Shown here: in pieces, positions 37,186 through 47,091 of the stretch
Position numbering within the stretch: position 1 is the first letter of the stretch
Layout of the letters: each line of letters begins with the position of its first letter
From: Alistipes sp.
GTDB taxonomy: Bacteria; Bacteroidota; Bacteroidia; Bacteroidales; Rikenellaceae
DNA length: 64,000 nt
Direction: 5' to 3'
Assembly (NCBI GenBank): GCA_017532885.1
Contig: JAFXIS010000075.1
Location: 67,448 to 131,447 of the forward strand
Made by a program: the position numbers and the translations under genes
Notes under the pieces: generated by a model
What the model saw: the letters and a program-made list of their open reading frames with translations, nothing else
Told to the model about the DNA's origin: nothing
Database searches by the model: none

Positions 37186-38148
37186 ATGAATAAGGAACAA
37201 GCCATAAACAAACTCAAATCAGGCGCATCGTACTACGCCTGCGGAGCCTATTTGGCTAAGATTGACGGACTGCATCGTTTAGAGATATATAACACGCTTG
37301 GTTTTGAGCGTTTGGAGCGCAAGAATAATGACATTAAGGCATTTTTGGAGCAGAGCAATAGTAATTGGGCGCAAACCTTCTACCTGATGCTTCTGCGAAC
37401 ATTGGGTGGCATGGATAACAAAGAGCCTTTTACTTGTTTAGCACAGCGCGTACCATATGCCGTTATCCTGCGCGAAAGACTCTCTCCGCATAATATCGAA
37501 GCTCTGCTTATAGGCGCGTCAGGGCTCTTGGATTTATACCCTCATGATGAGTATATCCTAAACCTGAAACGCGACTTTGTCTATCTATCGACAAAGTACA
37601 GCATCGAGCCTATGGAGGCGTCGCAGTGGCGTTTGACAAAGATTTATCCAAATAATCACCCGATTCTTCGCCTATCGCAAATCACTACCTTGCTCGCCTC
37701 GACACCCCACATCATGGACCGCATATTAGAGTGTCGCACAGGAGATGATGTACACTCGTTGTTCTGCGTCAAAACTCAACCCTATTGGCTTACGCATTAT
37801 CTACCGGCAAAACCGTCACAGAGCGTAGCGAAGAGCATGGGCCGTACAAAAACAGAGTTGTTAGCCATCAACCTCGTTGTGCAGATGCAGTTTGCATATA
37901 GCGCCTACACCAATAGCGAGATATTGCGCCAACGCGCATTATCGTTATTGGAGAATATTCCCGCCGAGAAGAACTCAATCATTACGCAGTGGAACAGCTA
38001 TGGTAAGATTGCCTCTACGGCATATGATTCGCAGGCTCTGCTGCAACTCGCATTCGAGTATTGCCGTCATCATCGCTGCGCGGAATGCCCCGTAGCTCGC
38101 CGCATAATCAAGCTGTGGGAGCAGAAGCAAAATAGCGCCTCGGAATAG
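37186..38148 (+). CDS. Short DUF2851-family protein
   Basis: The 320-residue protein matches, from memory, the C-terminal two thirds of DUF2851. Matching blocks are WAQTFYLMLLRTLGG, IEALLIGASGLLD, PNNHPILRLSQITTLLA and the Cys-rich end YCRHHRCAECPVARRI. Usual family members are about 420-440 residues and begin with a separate N-terminal part containing a VEIH-type motif. Only 39 bases separate this start from sufT, so that part is absent here rather than missed. Function is unknown for the family. It is last in the plus-strand run. Confidence 0.75.
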   Translation: MNKEQAINKLKSGASYYACGAYLAKIDGLHRLEIYNTLGFERLERKNNDIKAFLEQSNSNWAQTFYLMLLRTLGGMDNKEPFTCLAQRVPYAVILRERLSPHNIEALLIGASGLLDLYPHDEYILNLKRDFVYLSTKYSIEPMEASQWRLTKIYPNNHPILRLSQITTLLASTPHIMDRILECRTGDDVHSLFCVKTQPYWLTHYLPAKPSQSVAKSMGRTKTELLAINLVVQMQFAYSAYTNSEILRQRALSLLENIPAEKNSIITQWNSYGKIASTAYDSQALLQLAFEYCRHHRCAECPVARRIIKLWEQKQNSASE

Positions 38149-38217
38149 AAAATTTCCCCTCAAAAAGGTCACAAAATCTGCATATTTCGTTCCTCACGCG
38201 TAATACGCGCGCGAAGT

Positions 38218-38249
38218 TTTGCGTATTTCGCAATAAATCACTATATTTG
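38218..38249 (+). promoter_or_regulatory. Promoter for secA
   Basis: TTTG at 38218-38221, 20 bases, then TATATTTG at 38242-38249, 41 bases before the secA start. Full match to the Bacteroidota promoter. Confidence 0.85.
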
Positions 38250-38290
38250 TAGGATTTATTTACCAAGCTATAATTATAACACAAAATATT

Positions 38291-41200
38291 ATGGATATTT
38301 TAAGCAGTATTATCAAATTCTTCTTCGGCTCAAAGGCCGACAAAGACCGTAAGCAGATTGAGCCTTATGTAAAGAAGATTAAGGATATATACCCTTCTAT
38401 TGCAAGCCTCACGAATGACGAGTTGCGTGAGCATAGTGCAGCCCTGATGAAGAAGATTGCCGACTTCATCGCAGCCGATGAGGCCCATATCGTGGAGCAG
38501 AAGGCAAAGTTGGAGGCTGCCGGTACAACCCTTTCGGAGAAGGAGTCTATCTCGAAGGATATTGACAACACAACAAAGCGTATTGACGAGAAAATCGAGC
38601 AGGTATTGGACGAGATTCTGCCCGAGGCCTTCGCTATTATGAAGGATACGGCACGCCGCTTTACCGAGAATGAGACAGTCGTGGTTACAGCTAACGACTT
38701 TGACCGCAACCTCGCTGCCGAGAAGGATTTTGTTACAATCGAGGGCGACAAAGCGATTTATGCGACACATTGGACTGCCGGAGGTAACGACCTTAAGTGG
38801 GAGATGGTGCATTACGATGTACAGCTATTCGGTGGTGTTGTTCTTCACAAAGGTAAGATTTCGGAGATGGCTACGGGTGAGGGTAAGACATTGGTTGCAA
38901 CACTCCCCGTATTCCTCAACGCCTTGGCTCGCAAGGGTGTGCATGTCGTAACGGTGAACGACTATTTGGCACGACGCGACTCGGAGTGGATGGGCCCGAT
39001 GTATGAGTTTCACGGTTTGTCGGTGGATTGCATCGACAAGCACCAGCCCAACTCGGAGGCTCGCCGCAAGGCTTACTTGGCAGATATTACATTCGGAACA
39101 AATAACGAGTACGGTTTCGACTATTTGCGCGACAATATGGCATCTTCGCCCAAGGATTTGGTACAGCGCAAGCATCACTATGCCATTGTCGATGAGGTCG
39201 ATTCAGTGTTGATTGACGATGCGCGTACGCCGCTTATCATCTCTGGTCCCGTACCAAAGGGTGACGACCAATTATTCGAGCAGTATCGTCCTTCGATTGA
39301 GCATCTGCACTCATTGCAAAAGAGCCTTGTAACACAGTTGGTAGCCGAGTCACGCAAGCTTTTCGAGGCGGGCAAACCCGACGAGGGAGGATTCCTACTC
39401 TATCGTGCACACAAGGGATTGCCCAAGTACAAGCCACTTATCAAGTTCCTTTCGGAGCCGGGTATTAAGGTGCAGTTCCAGAAGACCGAGAATATCTACA
39501 TGCAGGATAACAATCGCCGCATGCACGAGGTTACCGAAGATTTGTACTTCGTTATCGATGAGAAGATGCATTCGGTAGAGATTACCGACAAGGGACACGA
39601 AACATTGTCGAAATTCTTTAACGAGGATGGCTTCTTCGTTTTGCCTGATATTGGTTCCGAGGTTGCCGAGTTGGAGAAGCAGGATTTGTCGGTCGAGGAG
39701 AAGGTGCAGCGCAAAGACGCCCTTATCAACGACTACTCTATCAAGTCGGAGCGCGTTCATACCGTAAATCAGCTCTTGAAGGCATATTCGATGTTCGAGA
39801 AGGATGTGGAGTATGTCGTGATGGACAACAAGGTTAAGATTGTCGATGAGCAGACGGGCCGTATCTTGGATGGCCGCCGCTACTCGGATGGTTTGCATCA
39901 GGCTATCGAGGCCAAGGAGCGTGTAAAAGTCGAGGCTGCAACGCAGACATTCGCAACCATTACTTTGCAGAACTACTTCCGCATGTACCACAAATTGGCA
40001 GGTATGACAGGTACTGCCGAGACCGAGGCATCGGAGTTCTGGAACATCTACAAGTTGGATGTGGTAGTAATCCCCACCAACCGCCCCGTTATTCGTGACG
40101 ATAGAGAGGATTTGATTTACAAGACTGTTCGCGAGAAGTACAATGCCGTAATCGAAGAGATTGTACGCCTTGTAAATGAGGGTCGTCCCGTATTGGTCGG
40201 TACTACTTCAGTCGAGATTTCGGAGTTGTTGAGCCGTATGCTCAAATTGCGCGGCATCAAGCATAATGTTTTGAACGCCAAGCAGCACCAGCTTGAGGCA
40301 CAGGTTGTTGCCGAGGCAGGTCGCTCAGGTCAGGTAACAATCGCCACAAACATGGCAGGTCGTGGTACCGATATCAAGCTTTCACCCGAGGCTAAGGCTG
40401 CCGGAGGTTTGGCTATCATCGGTACGGAGCGCCATGACAGCCGTCGTGTGGACCGCCAGCTGCGTGGTCGTGCCGGTCGTCAGGGTGACCCGGGCTCTTC
40501 ACAGTTCTTCGTATCATTGGAGGACCAGCTGATGCGTCTGTTTGGTTCGGCTAAGATTGCAACGCTCATGGACCGTATGGGTATTCAGGAGGGTGAGGTT
40601 ATTCAGGCTCCGATGATGACCAAGGCTATCGAGCGTGCGCAGAAGAAGGTCGAGGAGAACAACTTCGGTATCCGTAAGCGTTTGTTGGAGTATGACGATG
40701 TTATGAACTCACAGCGTGAGGTTATCTATACACGCCGTCGCCACGCACTTTATGGCGAGCGCATCGAGATTGACCTCAACAACATCATGTATGACTTTGC
40801 CGAGAGTTTTATGGCGGCACACGAGGGTATGGACTACGAGTCATTCTCATTTGAGCTCATTCGCGAGGTTGCATTGCAGCCATCGTTCGACGCAGCAAAA
40901 TATGAGGCATCAAAGCCTCGCGAGATAGTAGAACTCATCGTCGAGGATTTGCGTGCGTTGTATGCTCGCCGAGCAAAGAGCGTTGCCGACACAGTTCGCG
41001 CTACAATGGAGCGCATTTACGAGGATAACCAGCACCAGATGGACCGCAGCATCTACTTCCCCATTACCGATGGTCACTTGGGTTTCAATGTTCCGGTGGA
41101 GTTGCAGCGTTGCAAGGACTCTGACGGCGCCGAGATTTACAAGGTGTTCTCGAAGATTGTACTCTTCACCACTATCGACGACGCTTGGCGTGAGCACTTG

Positions 41201-41584
41201 CGCGAAATGGACGAGTTGCGTCACAGCGTGCAGAATGCCACCTACGAGCAGAAAGACCCGTTGCTCATCTATAAGTTGGAGTCATATGACCTCTTTGCCA
41301 AGATGTTGGAGAAGGTAAATCGTGATTCGTTGGCAATTTTGAATAAGGCATATATCCCTACTCGCGAGAATAACCCCGAGTCGGTTCAGCAGCAGCGTCA
41401 GCAGAAGGCAAAGGTCGATGTGAACAAGTTGCAGGCATCACGCATGGCGGCAGCAGCTGCGGCAGGTCAGGCCGAGAAGTCGAAGCCGGCACCTATCAAG
41501 GTTGAGAAGAAGGTGGGCAGAAACGACCCATGTCCTTGCGGTAGCGGCAAGAAGTATAAGCATTGTCACGGTAAATTAGAGTAA
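38291..41584 (+). CDS. secA: Preprotein translocase ATPase SecA
   Basis: SecA drives protein export through SecYEG. The 1097-residue protein has Walker [14 protein letters not shown] (about residue 193), [19 protein letters not shown], the stretch [16 protein letters not shown], and [10 protein letters not shown] with [13 protein letters not shown] in the second nucleotide domain. The C-terminal zinc motif [14 protein letters not shown] binds SecB or ribosome in other species. It is about 200 residues longer than E. coli SecA because of insertions in the N-terminal half, a usual Bacteroidota form. It has its own promoter and may read into the dCMP deaminase gene 13 bases downstream. Confidence 0.98.
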   Translation: MDILSSIIKFFFGSKADKDRKQIEPYVKKIKDIYPSIASLTNDELREHSAALMKKIADFIAADEAHIVEQKAKLEAAGTTLSEKESISKDIDNTTKRIDEKIEQVLDEILPEAFAIMKDTARRFTENETVVVTANDFDRNLAAEKDFVTIEGDKAIYATHWTAGGNDLKWEMVHYDVQLFGGVVLHKGKISEMATGEGKTLVATLPVFLNALARKGVHVVTVNDYLARRDSEWMGPMYEFHGLSVDCIDKHQPNSEARRKAYLADITFGTNNEYGFDYLRDNMASSPKDLVQRKHHYAIVDEVDSVLIDDARTPLIISGPVPKGDDQLFEQYRPSIEHLHSLQKSLVTQLVAESRKLFEAGKPDEGGFLLYRAHKGLPKYKPLIKFLSEPGIKVQFQKTENIYMQDNNRRMHEVTEDLYFVIDEKMHSVEITDKGHETLSKFFNEDGFFVLPDIGSEVAELEKQDLSVEEKVQRKDALINDYSIKSERVHTVNQLLKAYSMFEKDVEYVVMDNKVKIVDEQTGRILDGRRYSDGLHQAIEAKERVKVEAATQTFATITLQNYFRMYHKLAGMTGTAETEASEFWNIYKLDVVVIPTNRPVIRDDREDLIYKTVREKYNAVIEEIVRLVNEGRPVLVGTTSVEISELLSRMLKLRGIKHNVLNAKQHQLEAQVVAEAGRSGQVTIATNMAGRGTDIKLSPEAKAAGGLAIIGTERHDSRRVDRQLRGRAGRQGDPGSSQFFVSLEDQLMRLFGSAKIATLMDRMGIQEGEVIQAPMMTKAIERAQKKVEENNFGIRKRLLEYDDVMNSQREVIYTRRRHALYGERIEIDLNNIMYDFAESFMAAHEGMDYESFSFELIREVALQPSFDAAKYEASKPREIVELIVEDLRALYARRAKSVADTVRATMERIYEDNQHQMDRSIYFPITDGHLGFNVPVELQRCKDSDGAEIYKVFSKIVLFTTIDDAWREHLREMDELRHSVQNATYEQKDPLLIYKLESYDLFAKMLEKVNRDSLAILNKAYIPTRENNPESVQQQRQQKAKVDVNKLQASRMAAAAAAGQAEKSKPAPIKVEKKVGRNDPCPCGSGKKYKHCHGKLE

Positions 41585-41597
41585 TCGCCGAGCAATT

Positions 41598-42032
41598 ATG
41601 GGATATCAGGAGGAGAAACAGCGCCAATTAGACGAGCGTTATCTGCGCATGGCACGCGTCTGGGCCGAAAATTCATACTGCGTGCGCCGCAAAGTAGGTG
41701 CGCTTATCGTCAAGGATAAGATGATTATCTCGGACGGCTACAATGGCACGCCTTCAGGCTTTGAGAACATCTGTGAGGACGATATGGGCAAGACTAAGCC
41801 CTATGTCCTGCATGCCGAGGCAAATGCCATAACAAAGGTAGCAAAGAGCGCTAACAACTGCGACGGTTCAACGCTCTATATCACAGCCGCCCCCTGCATT
41901 GAGTGTTCAAAACTCATTATTCAGGCAGGTATTAAGCGCGTGGTGTATAGCGACGACTACCGCTCGGAGGAGGGCCTTGAGCTCTTGCGCCGCGTAGGCA
42001 TCGAGTGCGTAAAGTGCGAAATTGGCGAATAA
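41598..42032 (+). CDS. dCMP deaminase family protein
   Basis: This zinc enzyme deaminates dCMP to dUMP for thymidylate synthesis. The 144-residue protein has the zinc His and catalytic Glu in VLHAEANAI and the zinc cysteines in AAPCIECSKL. An N-terminal CVRRKVGALIVKD strand and GYNGTPSGFENICED are family typical. ComEB-like is an equivalent label. It lies 13 bases after secA, and a long hairpin follows. Confidence 0.93.
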   Translation: MGYQEEKQRQLDERYLRMARVWAENSYCVRRKVGALIVKDKMIISDGYNGTPSGFENICEDDMGKTKPYVLHAEANAITKVAKSANNCDGSTLYITAAPCIECSKLIIQAGIKRVVYSDDYRSEEGLELLRRVGIECVKCEIGE

Positions 42033-42050
42033 GGGGAGCTTGCCCTCTAT

Positions 42051-42096
42051 AAACACATAAGTTCCGGCTGAATCATCAGCCGGAACTTATGATTTA
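42051..42096. terminator. Intrinsic terminator between convergent genes
   Basis: A 16-bp perfect stem (42056-42071 with 42076-42091) with a 4-base loop, extended by A/T pairs outside. It lies between the dCMP deaminase and YccF genes. The T-tract is interrupted. Confidence 0.75.
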
Positions 42097-42109
42097 TAGC
42101 ATAGAAGCT

Positions 42110-42484
42110 CTACTTGCGCAATACCTCGTGACCAAATGGTAGGAGCGCCAACATCATCAGCTTAAAGTGCTGCAATCCAAAGGGTATGCCGATAATTGTA
42201 ACACAGAAGGCGACGCCTAAAGCCAAATGTGATAACGCAACCTTTATTCCACCAAAGACTATCCACAAAACATTCAAGAATAACGACAAGCAGCCCATAG
42301 GTCGTTCGCGCTGCACAACCTCACCTCCAAATGGCCACATGGCGAATGTTCCCAGCTTCATAATCTGAAGTCCGAATGGAATACCTACAATTGTAAGACA
42401 CAATATCAAGCCTCCGAAGATATATACCAAACCGAGGACAAAACCTCCGAAGATAAACCAAATAAGATTTCCGAGTAGACTCAT
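42110..42484 (-). CDS. YccF domain-containing inner-membrane protein
   Basis: This 124-residue protein has two copies of the YccF (DUF307) unit. Each has a hydrophobic segment followed by a TIVGIPFG- or TIIGIPFG-type motif: CLTIVGIPFGLQIMKLG and CVTIIGIPFGLQHFKLM. About four membrane segments are expected. Function is unknown. I use the ATG at 42484 (MSLLGNLIW); a TTG three codons upstream is in frame. It has its own complete promoter just upstream. Confidence 0.9.
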   Translation of the reverse strand: MSLLGNLIWFIFGGFVLGLVYIFGGLILCLTIVGIPFGLQIMKLGTFAMWPFGGEVVQRERPMGCLSLFLNVLWIVFGGIKVALSHLALGVAFCVTIIGIPFGLQHFKLMMLALLPFGHEVLRK

Positions 42485-42513
42485 AGTTTCCAATTTTTAG
42501 TTAAACTTTCAAC

Positions 42514-42545
42514 CAAATATACGAATTATTTACGATTTAACCAAA
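42514..42545 (-). promoter_or_regulatory. Promoter for the YccF gene
   Basis: Minus strand: TTTG at 42542-42545, 20 bases, TATATTTG at 42514-42521, about 30 bases before the start. Confidence 0.8.
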
Positions 42546-42591
42546 CATCCTACCCATCAAAGCGATTTGCCGTGCATAATGCACACGAAGT

Positions 42592-43536
42592 CTAACCGCC
42601 AATTTCAATCTTCTCGGTTTTATCTTTTTTCCCACCCACCACTCCGCCGCCAAGCGATTTCGAGGATTTACCATGTCGGCGACCAAGAGCCAATTTTATG
42701 CGGAAGCCGTTACCCGCTACCTCCTTTTCGATGCGATGCTCACCATATAACCCCTCTATCATTAAATCGGTGCGGGCCCTATCCAACGAGAACGCCACCT
42801 CGATTTCCACGGGATAAACAGTCTTATATCGCTTTATAAAATCTATAACATTGGCTATCGAGGGAGCAACTCTGCGCGGTTTTACCTTGCCGTCCGACAG
42901 GCGCGATATCAGGGTATTCATGGTTGCCAGATTCTGATAACCTCCCAATATGATATTCGTCACGCCCTCGCGAATCAGATATGACGGAAATCCGGTTATG
43001 CCATTGCGGCGACATTTCATCCTATCCTGCATAAAATCCGCCTGCGCACCTCCATAAGTATATTGGTCAAGAAATTGTGCCGCATCAATCCCAACCTCCA
43101 TGGCAAGTTCGGTCAGGACATCAATTTGAGAGGTACGCCTGTTCTCCACAAAGGTCGCCTCGCGTATGCGACGCAAGAATAGCTTGGCTTTGTCTTTGTC
43201 GAGCCGTTTAGCCGCTTCGTAGGCTATATTTTGCGGAAAGCTGGATGTATAACGCTCAGTGTAAAGGTTCATATATTCACGCGTTACGGGCATTCCATGG
43301 CGTGCAGCTGCCGAGTGCCAATTCTCGGCAATACGGGCATTAGCTCTTTCGGCAACAAGTGATGCCGGACCTTCAAAATCGTATAGCGTCATAACATCCT
43401 CCACCAATCCGCCCATAATAAACTCCACAGCGACCCTATCTCCATAGAGATAATCTATTGCACGCAACATAGGCTCATTACCCCAACACCATATACATGT
43501 GGGGTCGGTGAATTGATAAATAGTAATTTTGCTCAT
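42592..43536 (-). CDS. DsbA-family thioredoxin-fold protein (FrnE/SpxH-like)
   Basis: The 314-residue protein begins with a thioredoxin strand and the redox motif CIWC (TDPTCIWCWGNE, about residue 15). A helical insertion follows and the cis-Pro region is GITGFPSYLI (about residue 195). No signal peptide is present, so it should be cytoplasmic, like FrnE or the ClpXP adaptor SpxH. The last 80 residues extend past the fold and end in a Gly/Lys-rich tail (GGGVVGGKKDKTEK). Activity and partner are unknown. It has no close same-strand neighbour upstream. Confidence 0.82.
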   Translation of the reverse strand: MSKITIYQFTDPTCIWCWGNEPMLRAIDYLYGDRVAVEFIMGGLVEDVMTLYDFEGPASLVAERANARIAENWHSAAARHGMPVTREYMNLYTERYTSSFPQNIAYEAAKRLDKDKAKLFLRRIREATFVENRRTSQIDVLTELAMEVGIDAAQFLDQYTYGGAQADFMQDRMKCRRNGITGFPSYLIREGVTNIILGGYQNLATMNTLISRLSDGKVKPRRVAPSIANVIDFIKRYKTVYPVEIEVAFSLDRARTDLMIEGLYGEHRIEKEVAGNGFRIKLALGRRHGKSSKSLGGGVVGGKKDKTEKIEIGG

Positions 43537-43836
43537 AACCGGTTATATTTTACGATTACAGGCGCAAAAAGTGAGCCACGCCCCTGTAAAGGCACCACAT
43601 CTATCAAATAAAAGGCAATGCAAACCTCTCGGCAATGAACCAGCACAACAAACTCTCAAGCAATTCTCAAATACAGAGCAGAGCCCTCTCGCCGATTATT
43701 TTACCCACACGCGCCCAAAGATTGTGTCAAATCCTTTGTAGAAATAGTGCAAAATATTTAACTTTGCGCTATATAGCCTTTAGGTAGACTGAAATATTAA
43801 GTTCACAAAAGCATAAAACATACACAGCATTTAGAG
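43537..43836. promoter_or_regulatory. 300-base intergenic region with promoter for the phosphorylase-like gene
   Basis: A full promoter lies at 43735-43766 on the plus strand: TTTG, 20 bases, TAACTTTG. It leaves a 5' leader of about 65 bases before the gene. The rest, 43537-43734, is A/C-rich with no convincing gene, RNA or repeat that I can see. Confidence 0.7.
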
Positions 43837-44430
43837 ATGAGATACTTAGTTGTAACCCCCACCGAGCGCGAGTGCCGCAATATGACGCTGGCCCTCGAAG
43901 AGCGTAACGACCTCAGTAACACATACACAGTCATTCGTACCGGCGTAGGTAAGGCCCTCGCAGCTGCATCTACGGCAAAGGCTCTTGCTCGCGGCAAGGG
44001 CGAATATGACCGCATTGCCGTTGTAGGTTATGCTGCCTCTACATTAGGACGCGAGCGTGGCGAGATTATTGCTCCGCGTATTGCTCGTTATCACGACTGC
44101 CGCATCCCCGGAGATTTTGTTCCGGAGCTCACCGAGCCATATCCATTGCTTGGTCACGACGATGCAGTTATCTGGACGGGGGATTCATTCGTTGATAAAG
44201 CGATTATCACCGAAGTAAAAGAGCGCTTTGGGCTGAAATCGGGGCTTTTTGACATGGAGGCTACCGCCGTATGTCAAGCAGCCGAGTTATTCGGGCAACT
44301 GCCAGTTGTGGTTGTGAAGATGGTGTCGGATATTCCCGAGGCAGGAGATTCGGAATTCTCATACGATGACTTCGTAAATGCGCACACCGACTTCGGATGT
44401 TTTATCGATTATTTGGAACAATTAAAATAA
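43837..44430 (+). CDS. Nucleoside phosphorylase/nucleosidase-like protein
   Basis: This 197-residue protein belongs to the phosphorylase superfamily that includes MTA/SAH nucleosidase. The substrate-binding loop is GLFDMEATAVCQAAE (the VDMEAAAI-type motif, about residue 135) and the catalytic Asp region is VKMVSDIPEAGDSEF. It is shorter than MtnN (about 230) because parts of the N-terminal half are reduced. The likely reaction is cleavage of a nucleoside, but the substrate is unclear. The ZIP transporter gene follows after six bases. Confidence 0.82.
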   Translation: MRYLVVTPTERECRNMTLALEERNDLSNTYTVIRTGVGKALAAASTAKALARGKGEYDRIAVVGYAASTLGRERGEIIAPRIARYHDCRIPGDFVPELTEPYPLLGHDDAVIWTGDSFVDKAIITEVKERFGLKSGLFDMEATAVCQAAELFGQLPVVVVKMVSDIPEAGDSEFSYDDFVNAHTDFGCFIDYLEQLK

Positions 44431-44436
44431 CGCACA

Positions 44437-45219
44437 ATGAATCAAGAACTTGCCATAGGATTATTACTTCCATTTTTCGGCACATCATTGGGCGCAGCCA
44501 TGGTTTTTCTGTTGCGCGACCAGATTGCACCATGGCTACAAAAGCTACTTTTGGGATTCGCCTCAGGAGTGATGATGGCGGCCTCGGTATGGTCACTTCT
44601 TATCCCTGCGATGGATATGGCGGCCGAGAGCGGTGGCATTGAGTGGCTACCCGCAGTCGGAGGATTCCTCGCCGGCATGTTCTCGCTCTTGATTTTCGAC
44701 TCACTTGTACCCCACCTCCACCTCGATTCGCAGGAGCCTGAGGGTTTGAAGAGTGGTTTAGGGCGCTCGACAATGCTTTTCCTTTCGGTTACGCTACACA
44801 ACATACCTGAAGGCATGGCCGTAGGTGTGGTTCTGGCAGGCGCGCTGAGTGGCGACGGAGGCATAACCATGGCGGGAGCATTGGCCCTATCGTTGGGTAT
44901 AGCTATACAGAACTTTCCCGAAGGAGCTATCGTATCAATGCCGCTTAAGCAGAGTGTCGGCAGCAAATGGAAATCATTTGCCTATGGCGTAGGTTCCGGC
45001 ATTGTGGAGCCTTTAGCCGGAATATTGACAATTCTGCTGATTGATTGGATTCATCCCATACTGCCATTTTTATTGGCATTTGCCGCAGGAGCGATGATAT
45101 ATGTAGTAGTGGAAGAGCTTATCCCCGAATCACAAGACGGACGCCACTCCAACATCGCAACCATAGGTGTTGCCATAGGCTTTTCGCTGATGATGCTATT
45201 GGATGTAGCTTTGGGATAA
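44437..45219 (+). CDS. ZIP-family metal transporter
   Basis: ZIP proteins import zinc or other divalent metals. The 260-residue, eight-helix protein has the metal sites HNIPEGMAVG (helix 4, about residue 127) and NFPEGAIVS (helix 5, about residue 167). It resembles ZupT/GufA-type members. The His-rich loop between helices 3 and 4 is short (PHLHLD). It follows the phosphorylase-like gene by six bases and ends at a hairpin terminator. No Zur-like operator was identified. Confidence 0.92.
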   Translation: MNQELAIGLLLPFFGTSLGAAMVFLLRDQIAPWLQKLLLGFASGVMMAASVWSLLIPAMDMAAESGGIEWLPAVGGFLAGMFSLLIFDSLVPHLHLDSQEPEGLKSGLGRSTMLFLSVTLHNIPEGMAVGVVLAGALSGDGGITMAGALALSLGIAIQNFPEGAIVSMPLKQSVGSKWKSFAYGVGSGIVEPLAGILTILLIDWIHPILPFLLAFAAGAMIYVVVEELIPESQDGRHSNIATIGVAIGFSLMMLLDVALG

Positions 45220-45250
45220 GATAAATTTGGAGTAAGATTATTTTGGGTAG

Positions 45251-45287
45251 TGATGCAATGAAATCGAGTCATTGCATCATTGTTTTA
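45251..45287 (+). terminator. Intrinsic terminator after the ZIP gene
   Basis: An 11-bp stem (45251-45261 with 45269-45279), 7-base loop, then a T-rich run (TTGTTTTA). Confidence 0.75.
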
Positions 45288-45296
45288 TTAAAAGGG

Positions 45297-46490
45297 TTAA
45301 TATTTCACGCCCCGCCCGAATCTATAACCGAAGCCATACATGATATTGCGGGTGTACTGCAAGGTGCTCAACCTATAACCCAAATAGAGAAATGCCCGTT
45401 TCGAAAGGAATGCCTTCAGTCCAAACATGGAATAGAACGGCTGCATATCATATCCATGCTGGATTAGATTTACACCGACACCGACACCTACCGAAAAGAA
45501 GGGCATGCGAATCTCTCCGCGCACCGAAAGAGCCACAGCGGTCTGTCGCCACAGCGAAGGCCGCGAATATCCGATACTCTCACCTATCTGGGGGTTAATC
45601 TCGGCATTGTAGAGATTTGCGCTCATATCGGTAAACATATCGAATGATGCGCCAAGGCTAAAATATTGATTTACATGATATAGCGGATTGAGTTGCAAGC
45701 CCCAATTCGGTATCGGCTCATTTATCAGGCAAAAACCTCCATTTGAGAAGAATCTATCGGCTCGCCAACCGCCATACAGGATTAAATCCCATGTCAAATG
45801 CTCGGCGAAGCTCCGCCCTTTAAGATAAGGATGCACTGAAAGGAAGCCCATTCCGGGAGCTTTAACACGCTGCGCATCAAAATTATATGCTGCTCTAAAC
45901 TGCACGCCGAAAGCATCCACGCCACTATTCGGGAATTTTGTATCGCCATTCGAGAAATGGGTATAATGCGGCACCAACGCCAACTCCCAGCGCGGCGTAA
46001 TATGCCAAGTAAGAGGTAACGACACATTAAGCATCACATTGTGCGACGAAGCTGACGCTTTATTAGGTAACCAACCCCACGAATAGCCGACATTCCACTC
46101 GTAACCGAGAGAAAAATTCTCCGCAAAATCTAATATTTTCGAGCCTTGGAACAGATACACCGAGAGCGGACTACCCATGGAGTGAGGTGCAAAAAACGAA
46201 TATGAAGCGACGCCTATACCCTGATATGCCGTAGGATAAAGACGCCCGAATCGACTCTGCGGAGCAAACGAGAAGCCATAACGCAGATGAAACGACATGT
46301 TTTTATTTATAACCTGATGGTCGGGGTTTTGACCTCGATAAAAATAGTGATTTGTATCATTGACAGCTATACCCGACTGAAAAGAGAGTGTATGCGATAG
46401 TGAATCCCAACCATTTTGCGCCATAGCCTTTGCCGGCAACACTCCACATAACAAAATAAACGCCAAAAGAATATCTCGATATAACTTCAT
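45297..46490 (-). CDS. PagL-like lipid A deacylase / acyloxyacyl hydrolase family barrel
   Basis: PagL removes the 3-O acyl chain of lipid A in the outer membrane. The 397-residue protein has a signal peptide (MKLYRDILLAFILLCGVLPA) and barrel-like alternating strands. The C-terminal residue is Tyr rather than Phe. The active motif is HFSNGDTKFPNSGVD: His and Ser are spaced as in PagL, and the third residue, normally Glu at His+14, is Asp. It is much longer than Pseudomonas PagL (about 170 residues), as in other Bacteroidota members. It is last in an operon with ispD. Activity is likely but unproven. Confidence 0.82.
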   Translation of the reverse strand: MKLYRDILLAFILLCGVLPAKAMAQNGWDSLSHTLSFQSGIAVNDTNHYFYRGQNPDHQVINKNMSFHLRYGFSFAPQSRFGRLYPTAYQGIGVASYSFFAPHSMGSPLSVYLFQGSKILDFAENFSLGYEWNVGYSWGWLPNKASASSHNVMLNVSLPLTWHITPRWELALVPHYTHFSNGDTKFPNSGVDAFGVQFRAAYNFDAQRVKAPGMGFLSVHPYLKGRSFAEHLTWDLILYGGWRADRFFSNGGFCLINEPIPNWGLQLNPLYHVNQYFSLGASFDMFTDMSANLYNAEINPQIGESIGYSRPSLWRQTAVALSVRGEIRMPFFSVGVGVGVNLIQHGYDMQPFYSMFGLKAFLSKRAFLYLGYRLSTLQYTRNIMYGFGYRFGRGVKY

Positions 46491-46524
46491 TCCAAAAGCA
46501 GATTATCTCCCCAAGTCAAAGAGA

Positions 46525-47091
46525 TTACATATCCTCAGTTTTCGATTCTGTTGCATTTTCAACCTCTGTTGCAGCCTCAACCTCAAAAGCGGCTCCGACT
46601 CCGATACTCGCATCAATAAGCCGTTTCAACGCCTCGCCATCACGACACGACACTATCGTGCGATAGTCATATATATCGGTAATCTCCACAAAGTTATTCC
46701 ACTCCGAAGAGTAGATAGTAATGGTTTCCAACTCCTTAAAATCGAAGAATTTACCATAATAACCAAAGAAGCCGACAGCACCAAAAATCGGCATAACGCC
46801 GCGCATCCGGTTCTTTGTCAAAAGTTGCACCGAGGCGATTTCACGCAGTTCTATAACCGTAATATCGCTCACGCATCGTATCTCCAACGCTTCATCCGTA
46901 ACAACAATCTTACGCGGCACAGAGAGCACCATAAGCGCAATCATCGCCAACACCAACGATATAAACCAAGCCGAAAAGAATCCTCCGGTATAGAGCAACA
47001 GCAGAGCCACCGCCACGGCGATAAACACCACAAATGTCAAAATGGTGTAAACTATCGTGCGCCTATCTATATGATACTTAAATATCTGCAT
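46525..47091 (-). CDS. PH-like membrane protein of unknown function
   Basis: The 188-residue protein has two membrane helices (about 10-60: TILTFVVFIAVAVALLLLYT and the following segment). A bacterial PH-like domain follows: KIVVTDEALEIR, a SDITVIELREI strand, and ITIYSSEWNNFVEI with a C-terminal helix. A Glu/Ala-rich tail ends it. I start at the ATG at 47091, which overlaps the ispD stop by 14 bases in another frame, implying translational coupling; an upstream TTG would overlap more. Function unknown. Confidence 0.72.
   Translation of the reverse strand: MQIFKYHIDRRTIVYTILTFVVFIAVAVALLLLYTGGFFSAWFISLVLAMIALMVLSVPRKIVVTDEALEIRCVSDITVIELREIASVQLLTKNRMRGVMPIFGAVGFFGYYGKFFDFKELETITIYSSEWNNFVEITDIYDYRTIVSCRDGEALKRLIDASIGVGAAFEVEAATEVENATESKTEDM

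Noticed and set aside
43529..43741. Possible 70-residue gene upstream of the phosphorylase-like gene
   Set aside because: It starts within the DsbA-like gene start, has no motif and ends inside the promoter of the next gene.
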